DNA from: Pestalotiopsis fici W106-1
Lineage: Eukaryota > Ascomycota > Sordariomycetes > Amphisphaeriales > Sporocadaceae
Direction: 5' to 3'
DNA length: 64,000 nucleotides
Assembly (NCBI RefSeq): GCF_000516985.1
Contig: NW_006917093.1
Span: 1,178,001 to 1,242,000, forward strand
Below are positions 46,201 through 57,354 of the stretch, piece after piece. The stretch's first letter is position 1. Every line of letters begins with the position of its first letter. Position numbers and translations under genes: made by a program. Under the pieces are notes generated by a model. It was given only the letters and a program-made list of their open reading frames with translations, searched no databases and had not been told where the DNA came from.

Positions 46201-48010
46201 ATGGCCGACAACGACAGGCACGTCGCGGCTGGCGCAGTCGCTCAGATGGAAGATTCGAACCAAGAACTTCACTGGCTAGACGACGATGCAGAGGATGACA
46301 CGTATGAAAACTTGGATGCCAATCTGCCAAATCGGCGCGGTCGGCTCCCGTTGCATTCCCTTTGCGCTACCGCTTGGTATGATCTCCAAGATGGACGCCA
46401 CTATGGTCTAGAGTTTCTTGCAAATTACTTGATTGCAAAGACAAACGACATTGATGCGGCGGATGCCAATGGCATCCGTCCCTTGCATCTAGCCTCCATG
46501 ATGTCGGAATGGATGGTGAAGCGGTTGCTTACCGCCGGCGCGGATCCCACATCTGTGACATCTGAAGGGTTGACCGCGCTGCACTTGGCCGCCCGCGCGC
46601 GCGAGGCCAACATTGTGGGATTGTTGATTGACGAGCTCGGCAAAGTCCCAGGCCGCTTGCAGCAGTCGCTGGACGCGCCCGATCAGACAGGACGCTCCCC
46701 GCTATTTCACGCGTGCCGCTCGGGCCGCCCTGAGTCTGTTCAACTACTTCTCGATGCCGGTTCGAATGTTGATCTCCTTGACCAGGACGGCCTCTCGCCT
46801 TTCCATGCCTGTGCTGAGTATGAGCAGGAGCAGGCACTGTGGGAAAAGTCTCTGAAGCCCGATTTGTTTGTAATGGACCTGCTCATTTCCCAAGTGAACA
46901 GGCAGGGATGGAACAGGGTAGCTGAAGGAGGTGTCATGTTACATGATACTTCACGGCCTTGGACGCCTATCTACCGCATCTTGATGCCGGGGCTTCGTGA
47001 CTACATGGCCGTTGCGTTCGAGGACCGCGACGCAGCTCAAGGCTGGCCGAAAGACTATGAGTCTTGGCGAATTAGAAATATGGAATCTGAGCAAGACAGT
47101 ACCCGCTTGGAAGAGATTCTTGAAATGCTGTTTCGGGAGCACTCGAAACGAGGTACAGATGTTGCAACCTTGGACAGTCATATCATTGCTTGCATTGACC
47201 GATGCAAGGCCTATGGCAGCTATAACAGCATGCGCTGCTTCCAGTCCAAGAAATTAGACTGGAACCTTGGGCTGGTAGAGAAGGGTGATCACGACGCTTT
47301 GCTTGAGCACGATTCTCAAGTATTATCATATTGCGCAAGCAACCGCAGCCTTCGTTCCCACCACAGTTCGGTCCGGTACCTCTTGCGGCAGCGAGAATAT
47401 CGTGCCATTGAGCAGTTGTTGCGCACTTCCTCTATTACACCCCATGACGCGAGGCAGATTCTTCTGCTTTTCGTCCGATATGGCTTTGGGAGGCTCTGTA
47501 GGTCCACACAAACCACAATGGGGAAGCACACCAGCTAATAATCTTCAAGTGAAAATCATGCTCACTGAGCTGGACCTTTTCCAAGGCAAGTCTTTGGAGT
47601 CCATATACGATCGGGATATGTGGGATCCGCCTCTAGTAGTAGCCTGTCAGAGAGAGCTGCCCAACATGGATGTTGTCGGCGTATTGGTAGAACAGAATCA
47701 CGCCGAAATCAACGCCCAGAGCAGGACTGCTCAATGCGAGTGGCAGGCAGACATTTCAAGAATGTATTCGGAAGAGTTAATTCGCAAGGTTGCAGGGAAA
47801 AACACGGCCTTGCACGAAGCGGCCAAAGGACGTCACTGGTGGCATATCAAGCAGGCACTTCCATTTCTTCTGACTGCCGGCGCAGACAGGCAGCAGGTCA
47901 ACGAAGAGGGCAAGACTCCGCTTGACTTTTCACTGGAATGGCAAAGGAGATATGGGGACGAGCCTGAGACATTTGCTTCCGAGGCAAGAGCTCTGCTGCA
48001 ACAGGACTAA
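46201..48010 (+). CDS. Ankyrin-repeat protein
   Basis: Two exons: 46201-47497 and 47550-48010, total 585 residues. The intron has donor GTAGGT, a GCTAATAA branch site and acceptor TTCAAG. The ATG at 46201 (MADNDRHVA) is preferred to the in-frame ATG at 45982, because the intervening segment looks like an untranslated leader. Ankyrin units are seen at about residues 90-210: NGIRPLHLASMM, EGLTALHLAARA, TGRSPLFHACRSG and DGLSPFHACAEY. Another is near the C-terminus: NTALHEAAKG...FLLTAGADRQQVNEEGKTPLD. The middle is charged and helical without a recognised domain. There is no NACHT or HET domain, so it is not an NLR. Ankyrin proteins mediate protein-protein contacts. No partner is evident. Confidence 0.82.
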
Positions 48011-51000
48011 AGAACTTGTGTATTGTTTATGTATATCCCGGTCCTAGAAGAGAGACAAAATGAAGCCCGCCAAGCTCTCTCATTGCAGGTCAATGGATAG
48101 TGCATATGCATAATATAAAGTCGGAAAAGGATATGGGAATAAGTAAAGCCTGCATATTCGCCGAATTAAGAATCTTTGAACTCTACATTGCATCCTTCCG
48201 AGGCCATCTATGGACAGGTAGTCATGAGTTTCTTGTGACATCTGAAGCTTTTTTGTTACACTCCCTCCACATTGCTTGGCCATTCTGACTGCTCAAGTGC
48301 TATTCATGGGCAGTCTCTGTTCAGTATCAGGGCAGGCCAATGGTATGAGCAAGGTATGTGCCCACCTATACAGATGTTCGCTTGGCTGATTCGGCCCGGC
48401 GGCGTATGTTTAGTGGATCAGTTGAACCCTTTGCTCTACGTAGTGTAGTCTCGTGGACCGTAGCTCTACTTGGAAAGTCCGACCATAACGCGCCCGGAAG
48501 TTCGAGTCTTGTGATTCGGCCCAAAGCCGATAGTAGCGACGCGAGGGTCTGAGCTTGGTTCCCTCCTCAGTAGACGACGACCGGCGGCGGGCGGGAACGG
48601 GCGGATTGTGGGCGTCGCCATCCCGAGGTTCGTCCATTCAGGGCATGCATACATTTAAGCTAACTGCCAACAACTTTGACTAGCGGCGGGACCAAACCAC
48701 GAGATTAGATTCCGAATAAGGGTACATTAGGCACGCCAACTTTGTTTAGTCAGGTACCATGTCAATGTCGTGCGTTGCAATTGGTATATTTCTGCAATGG
48801 CGGAGGTTTGGGCGGGTCCTGCCGCTCCCTGCCCTGTCGGGTAATTAATATACCTATTAGGCTATCAGATCAGAATCAGATCATGGCAGCAAGGGTTCTG
48901 GTAGTGAGAATAGGCAAAGCTGATGGGAAATCTCTTTTTTTCCCCATCCTTGACTACATTAGCTCATCAACCTGAACACCTAGAACCAACGCTTCACGTG
49001 AAAATTTGCACCTCGAGTGACCAACAAGTGGCGAGGCTCGCCGCGATGACCTCTCAAGAGTCCAGCTTAGCATCTTTTTCAGGACACGCTAGCTGCCGAA
49101 GGGTAAATCCTCCGCTACTAGCAATGGCCTAGGATTAGTATAGTCGTTACTGTGCCTCAGGTCTCTCTGTCTCTCTCTACTAGAAATTCCGTCCTGAATA
49201 TAGAATCATATCATGCAGGACGCGCAAGCAAGTCATCCACTTTTGTGCTGGGGGGTTTAAGCTGCGCATCATGTCTTGCCGGGCTGACGTGCGTCTGGTG
49301 CGCAGTGCCGCCCGCCCGCCCTCGCTTAAATAAAGACCCTGCCAAGTGCCTTGATGCCCGCTTTCACTGCACTGGCCAGGCCAAGGCACGGGTAGGGCCA
49401 TGGGATTGGCAGCCACTGTCTTGGCCCCCATATCGATGGATCTCGTCCGCCCACCCGGCCGAGATCTAGCAAACATGCAATGTTACCTTGGCACGTTGTA
49501 ACCTTTCGCATAACATTCTGCAGTATCTACCATGAGCCGCGATTTTCAGAACGATCTCTCTAGCCCCATATACTACATGGCATGAGACTAAGAAAGAAAA
49601 GAAAAAGGATCCACAGCTGGTATGCGCTTTTTTTTTTTTTCTGTTCACGGGACATGTAGTCGTTTGCAGGCCAATTGACCGGGAAAAAGAACCCCTGTTT
49701 TAATATCGATGTCTACTCCGGAGCGCTTCTTTGCAACTGTATGATGGCAATTACACGGAATTAATAGGATTCGCCGCTCCACAAGGAATGAATAGAACCG
49801 GGTTTGCGTGCCTATATTAGACAATTGGTCTCGCTAGGTGAGATAGAGGGGCTAACCTTTTTGACATGGGCTCCATCTTTTGGACCTGAGAATGCTCAAT
49901 CTTGTCTGGGCCCTTGTTCGAAGAGAGGGACCTGAGTCAAGAGATATTGAAATTTTTGTGCAACAAATCAATAAGCAAGAGTGTTACTTCCTAGCTTCCT
50001 GCACTGGGACCAGTATCTCGAATTCCGCACATGAGGGTGTCCCATGGCTAGTTGGTCGTTGTGACCTGTGTTGCTGTAGTAAATGTTGCCGCCTTTGAAT
50101 GTGATGAGCCAGCTAATAAATGAGTCACTTTCGTTAAGTGCCACGCTCGGTTTAATGTCATTAGCACAGGCTGGAGAAGGATGAAGAAATGCACCAACTT
50201 TGATCTATGAGCCATTGGACTCTACGGTAGCGGTGTAAATCTCGCGCGTAGCTACCTCGTAGGACCTGATTTTAGGGTCAAGCAATTCCTAAAGTCGTGG
50301 GCAACAGCCATCCAGATCGTAAAAGGTGTCACAACTTATAAGCTGATCATCAGGACCACTATCGCAACGTTGGACTCGGCAACCCCAACTTTCTTGGCGC
50401 CGAGCCAAATACGCGGCATGAACAAGCTGTCGTTGGGTCTATGGAGATTGATCTTGCATCGCGTCTCCCACTCCGCGACATTGTGACGATTATGGAGCGA
50501 CTCGGGAAGTTGATGGCATACGGACTGGGGCTCGCGTTTAGGTATAAAAATCCGGAGACAAAACATGCCATTTTCGCCAACTGACACGAATGCTGTATAC
50601 TGCAAGCTGGCTCATCCGGCGCCGTTTTTGGCAGCCTCCCAGCCAGCGTACCGCCTCGCCCCCCGCCGTTGTGCTGTTTTTCTCTTGGATCTCCGTTGCG
50701 CCACGTGCAGCCGTTTCAGTACGGCCAGATACCGCTGCGAATCTGCCTCTTGCACTTAATCGTCTCGTGAACACCTTCAAAATTAAAGTAGAGCGCATGT
50801 CCAGTCATATATGTATCTTTGACAATTCAACCTCTGTTGGATGTGAACAACTCAACTAATATAACAACTATTGCATACCACCTACTATACCCTTTTACAC
50901 TAGCCACCATCGGAAGCTCACCACCTTAAAATTCAAACTACTTGCCTCCTCATCGTTGCGGTCCGCCTGCCCCAAGTCTCACTGGATCTTGACATGGATA

Positions 51001-51107
51001 CCCTCCCTCTCCCGGTTTGAACTTTTGGACGTGGAAGGAATATGCTGATATGATTCATTGAATTGACGGCGAAGGACACTTTTGCCGCAAGGGACTTGAA
51101 CTGTGCT
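48011..51107. other. Gene-poor 3.1-kb region
   Basis: No gene model could be supported. It contains a T-run at about 49628-49640 and LTR-like repeat copy 3 (50780-50905). ORFs such as 48410-48654 (minus), 49152-49469 (plus) and 50336-50605 (minus) have no motif. A B-box-like GTTCGAGTC at about 48500 does not fold into a convincing tRNA. Confidence 0.5.
50780..50905 (+). repeat. Dispersed LTR-like repeat, copy 3
   Basis: Collinear with copies 1 and 2. Shared blocks are CAGTCATATATGTATCTTTG, CCTCTGTTGGATGTGAACAA, CTCAACTAATATAACAAC, and ACTATACCCTTTTACACTAG. The left end (TGTTGG...) is not preserved. It lies about 200 bp beyond the 3' end of the F-box gene. There is no coding content. Confidence 0.6.
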
Positions 51108-52638
51108 TCACAAGTCATCATCCACGTCATCGTCTGGAAGGGGCATAGGCAACGCCCCGTCAAATGGTCCGCAATTGGACATGCCAGAGATTTCAAGGAA
51201 AGAGTGATCCATGGTTCTTCCACGCTCCCAGAGCCGGTCGATGGCTGAAGTCAATGACGAATATTCAAAGATCGGAGGTTGATAAGTGAACGCAACCCCA
51301 AGCTCGGCGTACTTTTCCGCCAGGGCAAGATCATCAAAGTACGTCTCTGCGACAATTTTAGGGACGCTTCCAGGTTGGAACTTTATGCGCCTCAGGTCTT
51401 GGAACCGGCCCTCCCGGATGCTTTTTAACAAAGCAAGAAACATGCCTGCAAATGAGGGAAGCGCGTTCCCGGCGCACCCCACCAATTCCAGAGAGACGAG
51501 ATTCGGAGGCAGCATTTCAATCAGGCGCGCCGGACCGGCACTTGGATCGGTGCGCGTGCTGCACACAAACATGGAGTCTATCGAGAGTGACTGTAGTGCG
51601 GTAAAGCCAGCAAGACTCGATGCGGGTTGAAAAGAAAACGGAGAGAAGATCCTAGCGCGCAGATCTATGTGTAACGTCTCCAAGCTATCCTTGAAAATTG
51701 CAAGAGATTGAACCGCTTGTGAATGATCGAACTGGGGATTCACTAGGTCAACTGTGGATAGTTAGCCTCCTTATCTTGAATAAAAAGGAATAGAAAAATT
51801 TCATACACTTAGACTTGAGAATCGATTCAAACTCTGATAGATTTGCTCTACATGAGAATGCTCTTAAACCCATACACCTGGATAGAATGGCGTCCAGCGT
51901 TGTTTTTGATGTCCAGCTGTCCATGATGCGCAATGTCTCGATGTTCAACTTCGGCGACAAAGGCAGCTCGATGCCAAGATATCGGTCCGTGGGAACAAAA
52001 AGAAATCCATCCATAATCCTCATGTTAAATATGGGAATTTGGACTGCCTCGGCTGCTTCCCCATTGTCAACACACTCCAATAAGTTGAAAAAGTAATCCG
52101 AGACGTCCTCTGACAGGCAGCCTTTCAACCTCTTCACGTGTATGGACGAGACTGGGAGAGAATGATCGCGAAAGTGCAACGAATACTGCTCAAGGTTTGG
52201 AAGCTTGTTGGCAATGGCAGCGATGGTTTTCCACGAATGCGTGAACGTTTGAACCTGGGGCAGCTGCACGTAATAGGTGTTGCAAGTTACACTTTCCACC
52301 AAAGCTGCGAGGTCGCGACGCTTCGTGATGGTTCGCAGAAAGCTTCTGAGCTGCGCGTTCCATCTGTCTAGGATGATATCTGCAGATTCATCGCGTTCAC
52401 TTTTCCCGTTGTGGGGGAGAAAGTGGCGATACAAAAGGACCTGGGCGACGTCCTGCAAGCTTTTTGACACCAAGCAAAGTGAGAGAAGGGTGGATTGGTT
52501 CAGCGAGTTTGAGGATATTGCAGAAGCGTGAGGAGATGCTCTGTTATTAAGATCGTGATGTCCGCAAAAGTGACTAAAAATCTCTTTCAGTATCTCTCTT
52601 GGGAGAGATTGGATTGTTGGCGACATCGCGTTGTCCAT
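51108..52638 (-). CDS. F-box protein
   Basis: Two exons: 51807-52638 and 51108-51751, total 491 residues. The donor GTATGA at 51806 was chosen for frame, and the acceptor follows a GCTAACT branch site. The N-terminal F-box is clear: PTIQSLPREILKEIFSHF, then STLLSLCLVSKSLQDVAQ and LLYRHF. The rest has spaced leucine-rich segments (LPNLEQYSLHFRDH, LETLHIDLRAR, ALQSLSID, LVSLELVGC) that resemble degenerate LRRs in fungal F-box proteins. F-box proteins recruit substrates to SCF ubiquitin ligases via Skp1. The target is unknown. The C-terminus is strongly acidic (PDDDVDDDL). The gene is divergent from a decayed coiled-coil gene. Confidence 0.85.
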
Positions 52639-53294
52639 GTCATGTTGAGAAAGACTTGGTGGAATTTGGTTCTTAATATTCCCCCTGACGTTTGTGTCTG
52701 CCTGAAGCTTGTTTAATTGATCTAGGCTGCTTAAGGCAACACCGATTCTCTTAGCTTAAAATCGCCGTACCACTTCGCGATTTAACATTTGATCTCCGTT
52801 CGTGTTTTAGTAAATGTCTATATAAACTTGACGGACACACGCAAGAATCGTATAAGATGGACAATCTTGTGGATCAAGAAGCACTACCCTCGACTAGTAA
52901 AACCTTCAATACACAGACACATACTCATGCTGTGGTAGAGATACTACAGTCATCGTTATCCATCACATCCAACCCTTCAAACTTCCTTTTTCTAAGTTCT
53001 CAGACTTCTTTCGCATACTTCATGTCTTTGGGAGTAGCAAGTTTCTTCGAGGGAAGAACACTCACTAGTTTGTACAAACCTTCACGCCTGCGTGTCTCGG
53101 GGCGCTCTCAATGCCCGCAAGACGTGCCATCCCTTCGAAAACATTGACTTTCTTCTCTGTTCATCTCCAATATCTTGATTTGTCGAGGTGTCAAAAGGTA
53201 TCTGAATGGCCTGCGACTCTAAGCTTTCAAATCGCTCCCAAATCTGGGAGGGAAATGCTCCATCCCAATCCGCGTAATTACTTCGCTGCTTATA
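52639..53294. other. Intergenic upstream of the F-box gene
   Basis: About 650 bp on the divergent side. The ORF at 52857-53147 has no motif and may be part of the decayed promoter/5' part of the neighbouring pseudogene. Confidence 0.45.
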
Positions 53295-54617
53295 CGCATA
53301 CTTTCCCCGAAGCTGGGTTTTGCTGTGGACTTGCGGCTGTCGGACCTCTTCATGTTGCAGCTCAATGCTAAGCTCTCTGGAGATATCAGCATGAGGGATG
53401 TCAAGTCCTGGAGTACAGCCGACTTCGAGGTGCACGACATCATGGCATGGAGCAGCATCTGATCGAGTACATTGTCAAGCAACTCGAGACGCAGATCGAC
53501 GCAGCCCAGGAGGCTGTCAAGCAAGGCTTTGATAGCATCAAAGAGGATATGGAGGAGAAGGAAGCAGAGTTCAGAGCTAGTTGCCAGATCGCCGTCGATG
53601 CCCTCGAAGACAAGCGTAGGGTGTGGCACGAGAAGCAGCGAAGCGTTTGACTCGGCCAAGCAAGATGCCGAGCGCATTCACCACGAACTCCAAGACAGCG
53701 TGTATCAAGCAGAACAGGCGTGGAGGAGTCTGGTAGCCAGCATGATGGCAGATCTGGGGCGCGTACGGTCCGACACGAACGCAGCGATCCTGGCGGCTGA
53801 ACGCGAAGTGTCCGACGCCCAGCGCAGCAGTGACGAGGCTATCCATGATGCGCAGACGGAGCTGCAGCAGGCGCGCCGCGACTTCGAGAACGCCTTTGGT
53901 AGTGCAGAGGGTGACTTGGAGCACTCCAGACAGAAGGTTGAGTCTGCGCAGCACATAGTTGACGAGCTCGATCGTGACATTGACAACGCAAACCGGGCCA
54001 CTGATCGCGAGCCGTGGTATAATTGCCCTCCCCTTATCGCCGAGAAGGCCGTTTTACTCGGCACCCAAGCCAGCGCCACTGCTACACTGCAGGTTGTTCG
54101 TGGCATCTATTACGCTGAAGAGGCTATTGTTCAAGGCAGCGGATTCGTTGCAGCCGACGATTGCATAGCCGCCGCCGAGGTAGCCCTGGATCAAGCCCGC
54201 GACGTCAAGATGATGGCGTTGAACGTCGCCAAGGAGGCGCTGCTTTGCGCGAAAGAACACGGTAGAGCTGAATCTCGCGCGGCACGCTGTGGAGGCAGCC
54301 GAAGGAGCGATCAATCTGGGCTTGGATCTGGACAAGTGGGCTGCTCAGCATACAGGCAAGCTGTTCGACATTCGAAAGGTCGAGTCCCGAGGATCAGTCT
54401 CGAGTCTGATTCGTCACGAAGAGGGCAATTCGGGGCCAGCATTGATGGTGCACATCGAAGGTGTGGTACTCGATGAGGATATATATATATATATATACAT
54501 CGTGAGTGGGAGCCGCACTTCAATCTAGTGGAGTTGATCAAGAGATTATTCGAGCAGATCTGGGCCAAGATCAAGGAATCAGCTCTGGGTGGGCTCAAAC
54601 TGCTTCAGGAGCAATGA
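53295..54617 (+). pseudogene. Decayed coiled-coil, Ala-rich protein gene
   Basis: Several consecutive segments of one long helical protein are read in changing frames. They are a hydrophobic/acidic part (about 53295-53440), a segment starting at 53447 (MEQHLIEYIVKQLETQ...) ended by TGA at 53648-53650, one starting about 53640 (EAFDSAKQDAERIHHELQ...) to about 54260, one ending at the AT microsatellite, and a last piece reading FNLVELIKRLFEQIWAKIKE to the TGA at 54615-54617. At least four frameshifts separate them, none at splice signals. The heptad-like Ala/Gln/Glu-rich sequence points to a long coiled-coil or amphipathic protein. I recall unnamed fungal proteins of this kind but cannot give a function. 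The neighbouring genes are intact, so sequencing error is a less likely cause. Confidence 0.75.
54479..54497. repeat. (AT)9 microsatellite inside the pseudogene
   Basis: A pure 19-base AT run. Upstream the frame reads ...GVVLDED. Downstream the family-like sequence continues in a different frame. The length change of the repeat is therefore one of the frame breaks. Confidence 0.9.
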
Positions 54618-55078
54618 TTACCACGCTCGATCTTCTTATACATCATTCATATCACAGGCAGGGCAATCGCTCCTTGATCGTGTTCGTACTGTAAGTGTGC
54701 ACGGGCCATGACGGAAAGTTTTGAAATACAACAGCCATTTTGATCAGGCAAGCAGGTGGCAGGTGGATATAGAAACATGCAGCTAGCCCACAAAAGTTGC
54801 CACAACAAATCAGTCACATGGGCCAACAAAGTAATTCTCGCTACCTTGGCATCTAAACCACGACGCCTGCGTTTCAGCTGCTACGCCGAGTATCTCAGAA
54901 ACGAATTCAGTAGCGGACAGCCTGCCCTTTTCCTACACAGTAAATCCCGCCGAAAAGCCCAGTCCATTCGCACCTGTTATCAAACAACATCTCTGGTAGA
55001 TAGGTACCTTTCCTTCACCCTCGGTCGAGCTCGCGCGAATGGTTGGGGTGACATTCCCCATTTCCGATCAATTTCATC
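54618..55078. other. Intergenic, 460 bp
   Basis: Promoter side of the second HET gene. The ORF at 54756-55280 overlaps the HET start in another frame and is taken as a shadow. Confidence 0.45.
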
Positions 55079-57046
55079 ATGGATGCCCGACTTGATGGCC
55101 ATTTCGACTTGGACAAACCAAGCCAAAGTGGCGATCCTTTTCAGATTATATGGCCTGAAAAGCTGCCACAATGCCACGGCGTGTGCGAACGCACCGAGGA
55201 TTCATTTGGGGGCGGCCGCCGCATTATACTGTCTGATGAAGTTCAACAGGATGCTGAGCGTGGGTGTCCCAAATGTATGATCATATTCCACAGTTGTCGA
55301 GATCTTGAAACGACAGGTGCGAAACTTGAGGTCGACTGCCATGCCGATAAGCCTGGTATGGTTCGGCTTTCTCTGACTTGGCCAGAGAAGCCCACTTCCT
55401 ACCACACGGTGCAGGTCTACGTTGAGCTTGGCACGCCAGAACCATCTTGGAAATACATCAAACCGAGGCGCATCCTTACGACGAAACGACGTGTCGAGTA
55501 TAAGCCACTACTCCATTCCTGGATAGAGAAATGCAATGAATCACATACAGACTGCATAAAAACCAACCCGGAACTGCCGCATATCGTCCTCGACGTGGGT
55601 AGCCAAGACAAACCTCGTCTTTTCCTCCACGTCTCTTTCAAGCAAGTTGGACAATACACCGCTCTCAGTTATTGTTGGGGAAGGTCGAACCCGCCAAAGA
55701 CGACGACATTGAATATTGAACAACACAAGCGGTATATCAATTTTGACGAGCTTCCAAAATGTTTCCAGGATGCCATTACCGTTACTCGCGATCTCGGCAT
55801 CCGATATCTTTGGATCGATTCTTTGTGCATCCAGCAAGATGATACTCAGGAATGGCAAAAAGAGTCATCCAAAATGGCGGACTATTACAACCATGCTTAT
55901 TTGGTGATTGCCGCGTCCCAGGCCGGAGATCCGAGCCAAGGTTTTCTCGATTCTCTACAAGACAGTTCTAATACTACAAAGTATTCAGGGATCCATATTG
56001 GAGATATCATCAACCCAGATTCCAGCATCTCTCGTATTTATCGAGAAAAGCTTAGCCTAGACTACTGGTGGGAACGACATGCAGACCCCCTTGATCATTC
56101 GCCGCTGAACAGACGGGCTTGGGTGTTCCAAGAATACTTACTTGCTAAGCGAATCGTCCATTTCACCGCAAACGAACTTCTCTGGGAATGCGTTGAAGAC
56201 CTCGAATGTGAGTGCTTAGAGACGAAGAATTCTGCTTGGGACGGGATTGGCACCGTAGGTATAATGCGGAAGAACCGGTTCCTAAGTATTGGTCAGCTTT
56301 ACAAAGATTCTACTCGACTACAGCATTGGTTGGGCGTTTTGAGCCAGTACTCCACTTTGTCCATAACAAAAGGTTCCGACGTCTTGCCAGCACTGTCTGG
56401 GCTAGCTAAATTTTGGCGATCACCCGAGACCGGCGAGTACCTAGCTGGATTTTGGGAGAAGAACATTATCGAGAGCATCGGATGGATCCGGTCGGACGAT
56501 CAAGATGGTCCGAAAAGAGCTTTGCAACGTTCTAAGGAGAAGCACCGACCGCCTTCCTGGTCTCCATTCTCGATACAAGAAGCAGACCGGTACCACAACC
56601 CTAGACTGCTTATTCCCGTCTGGATTTCATCGGCTGTGCGCAAGAAATACGTTGTGGTATACGAAGCAGTGGTGACCACAGCGGGAGAAGACGAAACCGG
56701 AGAAGTTGAAAGTGGGTACCTTAAGCTTAAAGGTCCCGTGACACGAGTCGATATCGGGCCCCAGGAGGAGCACGTAATGGAGAGTAAGATTGAGCTTGGA
56801 GGAATGAGTGTCAAAGTGCAATGGGACATCGAAATGGACCTTTCCCGAGGATTGCATATTGCACTTCTTCTTATATATGATGAGCCGGCTCGTCTCCGAG
56901 CACTTGTTCTGAAAGCTTGTGGGTGTGTTTACGAACGAGTTGGCATCTTGTTTGTAAACTGGGGTATTGGTTATAATGGAAAGGACTTTAAGTCGATCTC
57001 TAAACTTTTACAGGCAGGCACCAAAGAAGTAATCACAATCATCTGA
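55079..57046 (+). CDS. HET-domain protein
   Basis: A single exon of 655 residues with an ATG at 55079. An N-terminal Cys-rich region (GCPKCMIIFHSCRDL) is followed by the linker LLHSWIEKCNESHTDC, seen in many HET proteins. The HET domain then spans about residues 205-350: YTALSYCWGRS, ITVTRDLGIRYLWIDSLCIQQ, ESSKMADYYNHAYLVIAAS, and RRAWVFQEYLLAKRIVHF. All three conserved blocks are intact. No C-terminal domain is recognised in the last 250 residues. HET proteins cause incompatibility reactions when alleles or partners differ. It is convergent with the HET-lectin gene across 308 bp. Confidence 0.92.
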   Translation: MDARLDGHFDLDKPSQSGDPFQIIWPEKLPQCHGVCERTEDSFGGGRRIILSDEVQQDAERGCPKCMIIFHSCRDLETTGAKLEVDCHADKPGMVRLSLTWPEKPTSYHTVQVYVELGTPEPSWKYIKPRRILTTKRRVEYKPLLHSWIEKCNESHTDCIKTNPELPHIVLDVGSQDKPRLFLHVSFKQVGQYTALSYCWGRSNPPKTTTLNIEQHKRYINFDELPKCFQDAITVTRDLGIRYLWIDSLCIQQDDTQEWQKESSKMADYYNHAYLVIAASQAGDPSQGFLDSLQDSSNTTKYSGIHIGDIINPDSSISRIYREKLSLDYWWERHADPLDHSPLNRRAWVFQEYLLAKRIVHFTANELLWECVEDLECECLETKNSAWDGIGTVGIMRKNRFLSIGQLYKDSTRLQHWLGVLSQYSTLSITKGSDVLPALSGLAKFWRSPETGEYLAGFWEKNIIESIGWIRSDDQDGPKRALQRSKEKHRPPSWSPFSIQEADRYHNPRLLIPVWISSAVRKKYVVVYEAVVTTAGEDETGEVESGYLKLKGPVTRVDIGPQEEHVMESKIELGGMSVKVQWDIEMDLSRGLHIALLLIYDEPARLRALVLKACGCVYERVGILFVNWGIGYNGKDFKSISKLLQAGTKEVITII

Positions 57047-57354
57047 TGGCATAAAGAATGCCATCTCGTTCATGGTAAACAAAAATATATATAACGGATA
57101 AAGGCTCGCATTCAGTTGATTTTTGCGAAGTTAATATATTTAAATTAAAAGTTATCTGTTAGCATTTTATAATTATTACTAAAAGATCTGCCGATCAAAA
57201 AGTGATAAAGATGACGGTAAAAAGGTAAACGTCATTTTCCGGGTTGCGCCGGGAAAGATAACTCAACCTTGGATACCGCTCTACGCGTCTTTTATAATGA
57301 ACACTGAACCCCGACGATCACTTAGATTTTCCGTCTATTGTGTCTTATTAACTA
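57047..57354. other. AT-rich intergenic between two HET genes
   Basis: 308 bp between the convergent stops. The stretch 57080-57180 is very AT-rich (ATATATAT, TTAATATATTTAAATT), and the two transcripts should end here. Nothing else is visible. Confidence 0.5.

Noticed and set aside
48450..48520. tRNA-like sequence (TAGCTCTACTTGG ... GTTCGAGTC)
   Set aside because: Box-like words are present but the D-stem and T-stem do not pair and no acceptor stem was found.
52857..53147. 97-codon ORF as a real gene upstream of the coiled-coil pseudogene
   Set aside because: No domain, no splice connection, and the sequence looks like leader or degraded 5' sequence.
54756..55280. 174-codon plus-strand ORF before the HET gene
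   Set aside because: It overlaps the well-supported HET start in another frame and has no motif.
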